From: Ilumatobacteraceae bacterium
Lineage (GTDB): Bacteria; Actinomycetota; Acidimicrobiia; Acidimicrobiales; Ilumatobacteraceae
Reading direction: 5' to 3'
NCBI GenBank assembly: GCA_023253435.1
Contig: JALRGJ010000092.1
Coordinates: 1 to 5,478 of the forward strand
DNA: 5,478 nucleotides
The notes under the pieces were generated by a model, which was not told where the DNA came from, ran no database searches, and saw only the letters and a list, made by a program, of their open reading frames with translations. Positions 1 through 5,478 of this stretch are shown one piece after another; position 1 is the stretch's first letter, and every line of letters starts with the position of its first letter. The position numbers and the translations under genes are program-made.

Positions 1-1416
1 GAAATTAATGACACGCAAAAGCAGCTAGATCAACAGCTGGTGGTTGTTGATCGCACAACTCAACAGGTATCCAACGCGGTCAATGATCAGCGAGGCTTGC
101 AAGCAGAGAAAGAATCTGCTCAGGAAACTCTTTCAGATTTGCGTATACGTACGGAGACTTACCAAAGCAGAGTTGCTGAACTGGAAAATATTCTTCCGGG
201 TCTAGAGGAATCTGAAGCCGCCGAATTAGAGGCAGTGCGTGCAATTGGTGAAGCACGCGCGGCTATTGATTCAAAAGCAACACACCTCAGCTTGCGACGT
301 AAAGACTTAGAAATTCGTCTTGCCGGTTTGCGTGAAAGAGATCAGTTCCTGCGCCAACGTGCAGAAGAAACAGAGCGTCGTTTGCAAGTGGACAGCGCAG
401 CACGAGGTGAGGCGTCAGCACGCAGAGAGCGACTTGAATCTGCATTAATTGCGATTGAACGTTTGGCAGCGTTAGTGGAATCGCACAGATCTCAGACAGA
501 GATTCGGCTCTCTGAACTCCATGAGCTTCGTCGCCGACAAAGTGATGAAGTACGAGAGATCACCTCCCGGCTCGACGCTGCCCGACGTGGAAGGCATGAA
601 TCTGAACAACAACTCGAGGCACTACGAGACCGTGCACGTCGGGTAGATGTGGAAGAAGCAGAGACCCGCATGCGACTAGAGGCCGCCGAGGAAATGATCC
701 GCAGAGACCTTGAAGTGGAACCAAGTGTTGCGGAAGCGTCTCCTATGCCAGAGGTGCCAGAGAACACCACGCATGCAGACAGAGCACGTGCTCTAGAGCG
801 TGATATTCGATTAATGGGCCCCATTAATCCATTGGCATTGCAAGAGTTCACTGAACTTCAGGAGCGTCATGAGTTCTTAGAGGAACAACTCAACGATGTT
901 CGTACAACGAGACGTGAATTGTCCCAGGTAATTGCAGCAATCGATGAAGAGATTCAATCTGTCTTTGCGTCTGCATTCACTGACGTCAGTAAGAACTTCA
1001 CTGATTTGTTCCAGTTACTTTTCCCAGGGGGTAAAGGCAAATTGGTGCTCACTAATCCCGCAGACATGCTGAACACCGGTATTGAAGTTGAGGCAACACC
1101 TCCCGGAAAGACGTTTAAGAAGCTGTCGTTGCTTTCTGGAGGAGAGCGTTCGCTGACGGCTCTTGCATATTTGTTTGCCGTATTCCGCAGCCGTCCATCA
1201 CCGTTCTATGTAATGGACGAAGTTGAGGCTGCTCTTGACGATGTGAACTTGCATCGATTCCTCGGTCTGGTGAACGAGTTCCGCAGAGATGCGCAGTTGA
1301 TCATTGTGAGCCACCAGAAGCGAACCATGGAAGCAGGGGACTGCTTAATGGGAGTGTCTATGCAGCCTGGTGGTTCGTCCAAAGTTGTTACTGAACGAGC
1401 AAGCAAGAACGATTAA
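1..1416 (+). CDS. smc: Chromosome partition protein SMC, C-terminal part (5' end outside window)
   Basis: The frame is open from base 1, so this is the last 471 residues of a protein that is usually about 1,150-1,200 residues long; the N-terminal Walker A head, first coiled coil and probably the hinge lie to the left. Seen here: a long Glu/Arg/Leu-rich coiled coil with no proline for most of bases 1-780, the conserved LMGPINPLAL joint motif near 814-840, then the C-terminal ATPase lobe. That lobe has the ABC signature LSGGER (1132-1149), Walker B PFYVMDE (1201-1221), the D-loop ALDDVN just after it, and a switch histidine in SHQKRTMEAGD near 1309-1341. SMC dimers bind kleisin (ScpA/ScpB) and use ATP to compact and segregate DNA in the cytoplasm. 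The gene ends three bases before ftsY, so the two are probably cotranscribed. No frameshift or missing motif is visible in the part present. Confidence 0.97.
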   Translation, partial: EINDTQKQLDQQLVVVDRTTQQVSNAVNDQRGLQAEKESAQETLSDLRIRTETYQSRVAELENILPGLEESEAAELEAVRAIGEARAAIDSKATHLSLRRKDLEIRLAGLRERDQFLRQRAEETERRLQVDSAARGEASARRERLESALIAIERLAALVESHRSQTEIRLSELHELRRRQSDEVREITSRLDAARRGRHESEQQLEALRDRARRVDVEEAETRMRLEAAEEMIRRDLEVEPSVAEASPMPEVPENTTHADRARALERDIRLMGPINPLALQEFTELQERHEFLEEQLNDVRTTRRELSQVIAAIDEEIQSVFASAFTDVSKNFTDLFQLLFPGGKGKLVLTNPADMLNTGIEVEATPPGKTFKKLSLLSGGERSLTALAYLFAVFRSRPSPFYVMDEVEAALDDVNLHRFLGLVNEFRRDAQLIIVSHQKRTMEAGDCLMGVSMQPGGSSKVVTERASKND

Positions 1417-1419
1417 CAG

Positions 1420-2559
1420 ATGTACGCGTCTGTGTCCCCCCTCATACCTATTTTTGTTGCAGTCCTTGTTGTCCTTGTACTTGGCTTATTTGTTTATGTA
1501 AAACGAAGAGCGCGCACTGCTGTCACCGTCTTAGAAACCAGCGCTTCGGTCGAGGTTTCTGAAGCATCTTCTCCATCTGTGACTGTTGAGGTTGCTGGAA
1601 CTCCAATTAGTGAGGAAGTTGCGCCAACTGAACCCGAAGTCAGTGAAGAGGTTGCACCAACTGAGACTAAGTCTGAAAAAATTGGCGGCAGAACGCGTGG
1701 ACTTTTTGCTTCTGCATTCGCATCAATTCGTGGCAGATCCATAGATCAATCCACATGGGATGAGCTAGAAGAAACGCTATTGCGAGCAGATGTGGGAATT
1801 GGCTTGGCAACAAAATTGCTAGAGCCACTTCGTGGACAGGTAAAAACTGGGGTCATCAAACAACCGGACGATCTCATTCAGTCTCTTCGTGAGGCAATGA
1901 CTCAACAACTGTCTGTCTCAGACAGAACTCTGCACCTGGATTCTGAAAGTGGTCCGAATGTGTGGCTGTTTGTGGGTGTGAATGGCGTTGGTAAAACCAC
2001 CACTATTGGCAAGATTGGTACTGCACAAACTGCTTTAGGAACATCTGTATTGATGGCTGCTGGAGACACATTTAGGGCTGCAGCAGCAGAACAACTACAG
2101 GTGTGGGCACAACGATGTGATGCTGCTTTCGTTCGCGGATCTGAGGGTGGGGACCCAGCGTCAGTGATTTTCGACGGTGTGCAAAGTGCACATGCAAAAG
2201 GAATCAAACTTGTTTTGGGTGACACTGCTGGCCGACTTCAGAATAAATCCAATCTGATGGAAGAGTTGAAAAAAGTTCGACGTGTTGCGGATAAGGCAGA
2301 TGGAACCGTAAATGAGGTGTTACTGGTTATTGATGCAACAACAGGGCAGAACGGTTTGTCTCAAGCACGTGAGTTCGCAGCTGCTACAGATGTGACTGGA
2401 GTTGTACTCACCAAACTTGATGGTTCAGCTAAGGGCGGCATTGTTTTTGCAATTGAAACGGAGCTTGGAATTCCTGTGAAATTGGTAGGTATTGGAGAAG
2501 GCGCTCACGATCTGGTGGAGTTTGTGCCATCAGAGTTCATTGCTGCTCTGTTTGAATAG
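1420..2559 (+). CDS. ftsY: Signal recognition particle receptor FtsY, membrane-anchored form
   Basis: This is the SRP receptor GTPase of 379 residues. It docks Ffh-ribosome complexes at the inner membrane and hands them to the Sec translocon. Residues 7-27 form a hydrophobic segment followed by KRRAR, so the protein is probably tethered by one N-terminal helix. Residues 40-85 are an acidic, Ser/Thr/Pro linker holding two copies of SEEVAPTE (64-71 and 75-82). The N domain (about 95-165) precedes the G domain. G-domain motifs are G1 GVNGVGKTT (186-194), G2 DTFRAAA (216-222), G3 DTAGR (268-272), G4 TKLD (331-334) and G5 GIGEG (357-361). The residue just before G3 is Gly267, where a bulky aliphatic is more usual; the rest is canonical. 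The ATG lies three bases after the smc stop and no good Shine-Dalgarno precedes it, which suggests coupled translation. This start is preferred because it gives the complete membrane segment. Confidence 0.97.
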   Translation: MYASVSPLIPIFVAVLVVLVLGLFVYVKRRARTAVTVLETSASVEVSEASSPSVTVEVAGTPISEEVAPTEPEVSEEVAPTETKSEKIGGRTRGLFASAFASIRGRSIDQSTWDELEETLLRADVGIGLATKLLEPLRGQVKTGVIKQPDDLIQSLREAMTQQLSVSDRTLHLDSESGPNVWLFVGVNGVGKTTTIGKIGTAQTALGTSVLMAAGDTFRAAAAEQLQVWAQRCDAAFVRGSEGGDPASVIFDGVQSAHAKGIKLVLGDTAGRLQNKSNLMEELKKVRRVADKADGTVNEVLLVIDATTGQNGLSQAREFAAATDVTGVVLTKLDGSAKGGIVFAIETELGIPVKLVGIGEGAHDLVEFVPSEFIAALFE

Positions 2560-2563
2560 TCCC

Positions 2564-3934
2564 ATGCGAGGTCTCCGGAAAATCATCGTCTCTGGTGCCG
2601 CTGTAGTTCTGATTGCTTCATGTGGGGATCCGGGTCCACTTTCCGTCTCTATTGCGCCTCGGCAAATGCAATCTGGAGAGAACAGGGCGCTCACATCGGG
2701 TGGAGAAAAAACTGAGTATGAGCCAATCCAGGAAGTGACGTACTCGATTGATAATGAGTTGCCTCCGGTGCTGGAATCGGCAATGTCATTTTCATTTCAA
2801 CCGCGCTCCGATAACAAACTTGCTCTCAGGGGCATGGCAGATGCTCTTGGGGTCTTTGGAGATCTTGAAAAAGTCAACAAAAATCTCGTCACCATCGGGT
2901 ACAACTCATCAACAGGAGTGGGGCTCCAGCTATGGGTAGATGCATCTGGTGGATGGTGGTCATATAACTCGGGTCTTGTTTCCGCTTCCTCACCGGTGTC
3001 TTGTAGTTCAACGGATCCAGACGGTTGCGTATCTTCAGCACCAAATTCCGCTCCACCCTCACCGAATGTTCTCACGCAAGCTCAAGCAATTCGCAAAGTG
3101 TCTAGTTTGCTTATTCTTTCTCGCGCAAAGCCAAATAACTATGTATTCAGTGTTGTGCAGACACCATGGACAACACATGTAAAAGGAAAATTGCGTTTGT
3201 GGGCAATGACCTCCAACATCGAGGTCAATGTGCTGTTTGACTACAACGGAAAAATTATTTCTGCATCTGGTCCAATGGTGGCGGTTAAAGCCGCCAAGAC
3301 ATATCCGCTAATCACTCCGGAACAGGGATTAGAGCGACTAAAGAATCCCATGTTTGTAGCGGGTGCCGCTGTGCGAAGTATTGCGACCGATGTTGCAATT
3401 CCTGAGATTGCATCGTCCACAACCTTTGCATCTCGCAATGTCTCTATTTCTAATGTTCATCTCACACTGATGCAGGTCTTGTTATCTAATGGCACATACA
3501 TGCTTCTGCCTTCATTCACCTACTTCGACAAGAACGGCGAAGTTGGGGTGGTGTTAGCAGTGCAAGATAAATACCTCGTCGAAGGTGAAGCCCCCACAAC
3601 ATCAGTTGATCAGTTTGTTCAACCTGCACCACCTTCTGAGTTGCCAGACACAGGTACAGGTACTGGTGATTCAGGCTCTTCGCCCGGGTCACCAGGAGTT
3701 GCGCCAAGTCCTCCATCGAGCGAGAAGCGAGTCGTTCCCCTCACCGATGACAACTCCATTGTGTTGATGGGCAAAACAGAGATAGATGTTTTGCGCATTT
3801 GTCAGGAAAATGGCTGGACTGCCCGAGTAGTCCAGCGAGATGGAACCGTGTACCAGGTGACTCAGGATTATGTATCTAATCGGCTCAATATCCGTGTGAA
3901 CAAGGGAATCGTAACGGCGGTCACCATCGGCTAG
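2564..3934 (+). CDS. Putative lipoprotein with a C-terminal I78-inhibitor-like domain
   Basis: This encodes 456 residues, and I do not recognise the protein as a whole. The ATG at 2564 is chosen over an upstream in-frame start at 2492 because it follows the ftsY stop by four bases and opens a clean lipoprotein signal: MRGLRK, a hydrophobic stretch and the lipobox IASC, with Cys20 as the predicted lipidated residue. The mature chain should sit outside the membrane. Residues 21-340 form an unassigned region with beta-like stretches. It holds a pair Cys147/Cys155 that could form a disulfide, and a repeat-like start YPLITPEQGLERL at 247-259. Residues about 342-388 are a Pro/Gly/Ser/Thr linker including TGTGTG. 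Residues 389-456 (GKTEIDVLRICQENGW, then RVVQRDG, then TQDYVSNRLNIRV, then a Val/Ile tail) match the pattern I know for the I78 elastase-inhibitor family. Function is unknown: it could be a cell-envelope protease inhibitor or only share the fold. Location between ftsY and ffh implies cotranscription with targeting genes. Confidence 0.85.
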   Translation: MRGLRKIIVSGAAVVLIASCGDPGPLSVSIAPRQMQSGENRALTSGGEKTEYEPIQEVTYSIDNELPPVLESAMSFSFQPRSDNKLALRGMADALGVFGDLEKVNKNLVTIGYNSSTGVGLQLWVDASGGWWSYNSGLVSASSPVSCSSTDPDGCVSSAPNSAPPSPNVLTQAQAIRKVSSLLILSRAKPNNYVFSVVQTPWTTHVKGKLRLWAMTSNIEVNVLFDYNGKIISASGPMVAVKAAKTYPLITPEQGLERLKNPMFVAGAAVRSIATDVAIPEIASSTTFASRNVSISNVHLTLMQVLLSNGTYMLLPSFTYFDKNGEVGVVLAVQDKYLVEGEAPTTSVDQFVQPAPPSELPDTGTGTGDSGSSPGSPGVAPSPPSSEKRVVPLTDDNSIVLMGKTEIDVLRICQENGWTARVVQRDGTVYQVTQDYVSNRLNIRVNKGIVTAVTIG

Positions 3935-3960
3935 GTGCTTGTCGGTAGCCTTCACATTTC

Positions 3961-4097
3961 ATGTTTGATTCGTTAAGCGACCGTTTACAAGGAATTGTCA
4001 AGCGCCTCAAAGGCAAGGGTCGACTCACGGAGGCCGATGTTGATGAGGTGATGGGCGAGATTCGCACCGCACTCCTCGAAGCCGACGTCAACGTCGG
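3961..4097 (+). pseudogene. ffh: Signal recognition particle protein Ffh, N-terminal fragment only (broken at the junction)
   Basis: The first 45 codons read as a typical Ffh N domain: MFDSLSDRLQGIVKRLKGKG, then LTEADVDEVMGEIRTALLEADVNV. Ffh is the GTPase of the signal recognition particle and partner of FtsY; the family is about 440-520 residues long. After ADVNV the family continues into the rest of the N domain and then the G domain. Here the frame continues as Gly-Tyr-Ala-His-Ala-Arg-Cys-His and unrelated residues to a TAA at 4198-4200, so everything that binds GTP, 4.5S RNA and signal peptides is absent. The start lies 26 bases after the lipoprotein stop, and no Shine-Dalgarno is visible. 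Codons up to about 4000 resemble the upstream genes, and later ones are more G+C-rich. A join to foreign or distant sequence at about 4085-4097 explains the break better than a point frameshift, since no other frame restores Ffh. Confidence 0.88.
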
Positions 4098-4099
4098 CT
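4080..4099. repeat. Near-perfect inverted repeat at the ffh break
   Basis: The arms AGCCGACGT (4080-4088) and ACGTCGGCT (4091-4099) are exact reverse complements separated by the two bases CA. The 9-bp arms coincide with the point where the Ffh reading frame loses meaning. The pair could form a hairpin or cruciform and could mark a recombination or chimera site. It could equally be a by-product of the codons Ala-Asp-Val-Asn-Val. It has no T-run after it, so it is not a usual terminator. Confidence 0.6.
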
Positions 4100-4690
4100 A
4101 CGCCCACGCCCGCTGCCACCAGTGCCAGCCCCACTCCGGAACCAACAATTTCCTCGACTCCTGGCGGTCCCATCGCCATCGAAACGCGGGACATTCCTAA
4201 CGTTCCCGAAGGCTCTGTGATCACCAGCGTTGAGGAGCCCGATAACGGAACCGTGGTGCTCCGCGGTGGCGACGTCATCTTCACACCTACGCCGGGCTTC
4301 ATCGGTGAAGAAAAGATCACCGTGATTGTGCGCACGCCTGAGGGCACCGAGCAGGAAACCACCGTGACGGTGTCTGTGGGTAAGGAGCAGACCGTGATCA
4401 CCAAGTGGACTGCACCGAAGAAGTTGACTTCGGGCAGTAATCGTTTCGGTCCGGGAACGTTCATCACGAACGCCAATCAGGTGGCAAAGGTGAGCGCATC
4501 GTGCAGCATCCTGCAGAAGTGGGTGTCGCCGAATCCGAAGCCGGTATGCGCCATCACCGTGGGTAAGGAGGGAACCTTCATCAACGTCAAGGTCTACGAA
4601 CCCACCATGGTGGAGGTTGTGCTTTCAGCTCCCAAGAAGGGGACATATAAGCCCATGAAGCAGAAGTACGTCTACCGGGTTAATCCGTAG
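4085..4690 (+). CDS. C-terminal part of a secreted or surface protein with an Ig/cadherin-like domain (5' end lost at the junction)
   Basis: In a frame different from ffh, coding sequence is open from 4052 and looks protein-like from 4085, giving 201 residues before the TAG. A GTG at 4217 exists, but the same style of sequence continues upstream of it, so it is not taken as the start. Residues 1-29 are a Ser/Thr/Pro/Ala linker (TSTSATPTPAATSASPTPEP). Residues about 30-101 resemble a bacterial Ig/cadherin-like beta sandwich, with NGTVVLRGGDVIFTPTPGF followed by a TVIV...TVTVSVG ending. Residues about 102-201 form a separate C-terminal module with Cys130 and Cys145, a likely disulfide pair, ending in a Lys/Tyr-rich stretch (SAPKKGTYKPMKQKYVYR). 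From memory, similar modules end large extracellular proteins of planktonic Actinomycetota. No LPxTG sorting signal or membrane helix is seen, so attachment is unknown. The protein's N-terminal bulk, including any signal peptide, is missing. The stop overlaps that of the convergent transporter gene. Confidence 0.75.
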   Translation, partial: TSTSATPTPAATSASPTPEPTISSTPGGPIAIETRDIPNVPEGSVITSVEEPDNGTVVLRGGDVIFTPTPGFIGEEKITVIVRTPEGTEQETTVTVSVGKEQTVITKWTAPKKLTSGSNRFGPGTFITNANQVAKVSASCSILQKWVSPNPKPVCAITVGKEGTFINVKVYEPTMVEVVLSAPKKGTYKPMKQKYVYRVNP

Positions 4691-5478
4691 CGGAAGCTGC
4701 AGACCCCTCTGCGCTGGTGACTCGGCGCCGCGGAATGAGCCCCTGGGCGATCGCGGCGCCGAGGACGACCAACACACCACCGATCGGTTCATTCCAGGTG
4801 ATGTGTTCACCGAGGACGATCGCGCCCACGATCACCGCAACGAGCGGCGTGAGATACGTGACAGTGCTCGATGTGGTTGCATCAGATTTCTGCAACACAT
4901 AGAAACTCAACACATAAGCGATGCCGCTGCCAAAAATTCCCAGAGCCGCCAGTGCAAGCACTGATGAGAGTTCAACCGAGGTGCCCGCAGCGGTATCGGT
5001 GATGCCCGTAAAGAGCACTACTGGTCCGGTAACGATGAGCCCAAACAGCATCAGTCCGGTGGCCAGACTGATCGGCGGAACAGCCGGGCGGTCCCCGGTC
5101 CCGGAGAGATAGCGTCGAGCGAAGGGGAATGCCGTTCCATAGCAGGCGATCGCCGCAACGAGTGCGAGCACACCGATACCTGAGTTATCGGAAAAGCCCT
5201 GCCATACGCCCACAACAATCAGGATGCCGAGGAAGCCGAGAGCCAATCCCGCAATGCGTCGCATCGTCGGCTTTTCCTCGGGGAACGCGATGAGAATCGC
5301 GAGCAATGTCATCAAGGGAGTTGCACCATTGATGATTCCTGCCAACGCGCTCGTTACGTATTGCTGCCCAAAGCCAAAGAGCATCCACGGCACGGATACC
5401 CACAGCAGCGAAGCGATGAAGACGTATTTCCATGACCAGCGGGGGGGAAGTGCGGTGCGCGTAATGGCGCTGATGACG
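4680..5478 (-). CDS. EamA-family (drug/metabolite transporter superfamily) permease, 5' end outside window
   Basis: The frame on the - strand is open to the right edge. A GTG at 5391-5393 is in frame, but the 28 codons upstream of it (beginning VISAITRTALPPRW, then KYVFIASLLWVS) are clearly membrane-protein sequence, so the true start lies beyond 5478. The visible 265 residues hold about eight or nine hydrophobic helices; members are usually about 300 residues with ten, so roughly one helix is missing. The end of the first EamA repeat is seen in GIINGATPLMTLLAI, followed by PEEKPTMRRIAGLALGFLGI. The second repeat ends with the hallmark TYLTPLVAVIVGAIVLGE, then GGVLVVLGAAIAQGL and a cytoplasmic RRR tail. 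Such carriers move small metabolites (amino acids, sugars, nucleotide-related compounds) across the inner membrane, but the substrate cannot be read from sequence. Base composition is high in G+C, like the adjoining surface-protein fragment and unlike ftsY. Confidence 0.93.
   Translation of the reverse strand, partial: VISAITRTALPPRWSWKYVFIASLLWVSVPWMLFGFGQQYVTSALAGIINGATPLMTLLAILIAFPEEKPTMRRIAGLALGFLGILIVVGVWQGFSDNSGIGVLALVAAIACYGTAFPFARRYLSGTGDRPAVPPISLATGLMLFGLIVTGPVVLFTGITDTAAGTSVELSSVLALAALGIFGSGIAYVLSFYVLQKSDATTSSTVTYLTPLVAVIVGAIVLGEHITWNEPIGGVLVVLGAAIAQGLIPRRRVTSAEGSAASATD

Noticed and set aside
492..851. Ser/Arg-rich open frame on the - strand within smc
   Set aside because: It is an antisense shadow of the Glu/Arg-rich coiled coil, with low-complexity Ser/Arg content and no family resemblance.
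2492..2563. Lipoprotein starting at 2492 with a 72-base overlap of ftsY
   Set aside because: The extra 24 residues would spoil the lipoprotein signal; ATG at 2564 gives a canonical signal peptide and operon spacing.
3929..3950. Inverted repeat GGCTA/TAGCC after the lipoprotein gene as a terminator
   Set aside because: It has only five base pairs, a 12-base loop and no T-run; a terminator here is not supported.
3961..4200. A 79-residue protein made of the Ffh start plus an unrelated tail, as a new fusion or small regulator
   Set aside because: The tail is the linker of the surface-protein gene read in the wrong frame; it has no protein-like character of its own. It is a product of the join.
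3985..4476. 163-residue open frame on the - strand across the junction
   Set aside because: It spans both halves of the join and its residues mirror the codons of the + strand surface gene; there is no recognisable motif.
4217..4690. A complete 157-residue gene starting at GTG 4217
   Set aside because: The sequence upstream of the GTG in the same frame is a coherent Ser/Thr/Pro linker leading into the same beta domain, and no ribosome-binding site is seen. The gene is truncated at the junction.
4698..4713. GCAGA-CCCC-TCTGC hairpin just past the surface-protein stop as a terminator
   Set aside because: The stem is five base pairs, lies inside the transporter coding region and has no following T-run.
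5391..5393. GTG as the start of the transporter gene
   Set aside because: It would cut a transmembrane helix in half. The frame stays open and hydrophobic in character to the window edge.
5441..5447. Run of seven G as a phase-variable or frameshift site in the transporter gene
   Set aside because: The reading frame is continuous across it and the run is short. It is worth noting only as an indel-prone spot for sequencing.

Overview
The window reads as actinobacterial DNA in two parts that do not fit together. Bases 1 to about 4090 are the end of a compact chromosome-maintenance and protein-targeting operon. It holds the 3' end of smc, then ftsY, then a 456-residue lipoprotein gene, then the first 45 or so codons of ffh, all on the + strand with gaps of 3, 4 and 26 bases. 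SMC carries the signature, Walker B and switch motifs of its ATPase tail. FtsY has an N-terminal membrane segment and an acidic linker, a layout common in Actinomycetota. A hand count of sample 60-base lines gives about 42-43% G+C in ftsY and the lipoprotein gene and up to 58% in the smc coiled coil. The modest G+C, tight packing and gene order would suit a planktonic actinobacterial lineage, for example a freshwater acI (Nanopelagicales)-like organism. That placement is inference.

At about 4085-4097 the ffh frame stops making sense. In another frame of the same strand, the last 201 residues of a secreted or surface protein begin: a Ser/Thr/Pro/Ala linker, an Ig/cadherin-like beta domain and a C-terminal module with two cysteines. 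Its stop overlaps the stop of a convergent gene on the - strand by 11 bases. That second gene encodes an EamA-type (drug/metabolite transporter superfamily) membrane protein and runs off the right edge. Sample lines here are about 63-65% G+C.

How the genes work together: Ffh (with 4.5S RNA) and FtsY are the two GTPases of co-translational membrane targeting, and SMC compacts and segregates chromosomes. The lipoprotein between ftsY and ffh is not a known SRP component. Its C-terminus looks like the small I78-type inhibitor fold, attached through a Pro/Gly/Ser linker to an unrecognised extracytoplasmic region.

The most important point for a user is that ffh is broken. Ffh is normally essential, so the simplest reading is a chimeric join (assembly or amplification artefact) or a rearranged extra copy. 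A fusion gene is unlikely. I see no RNA genes, CRISPR array, insertion sequence or convincing terminator, and no clear evidence for a new defence or mobile system.
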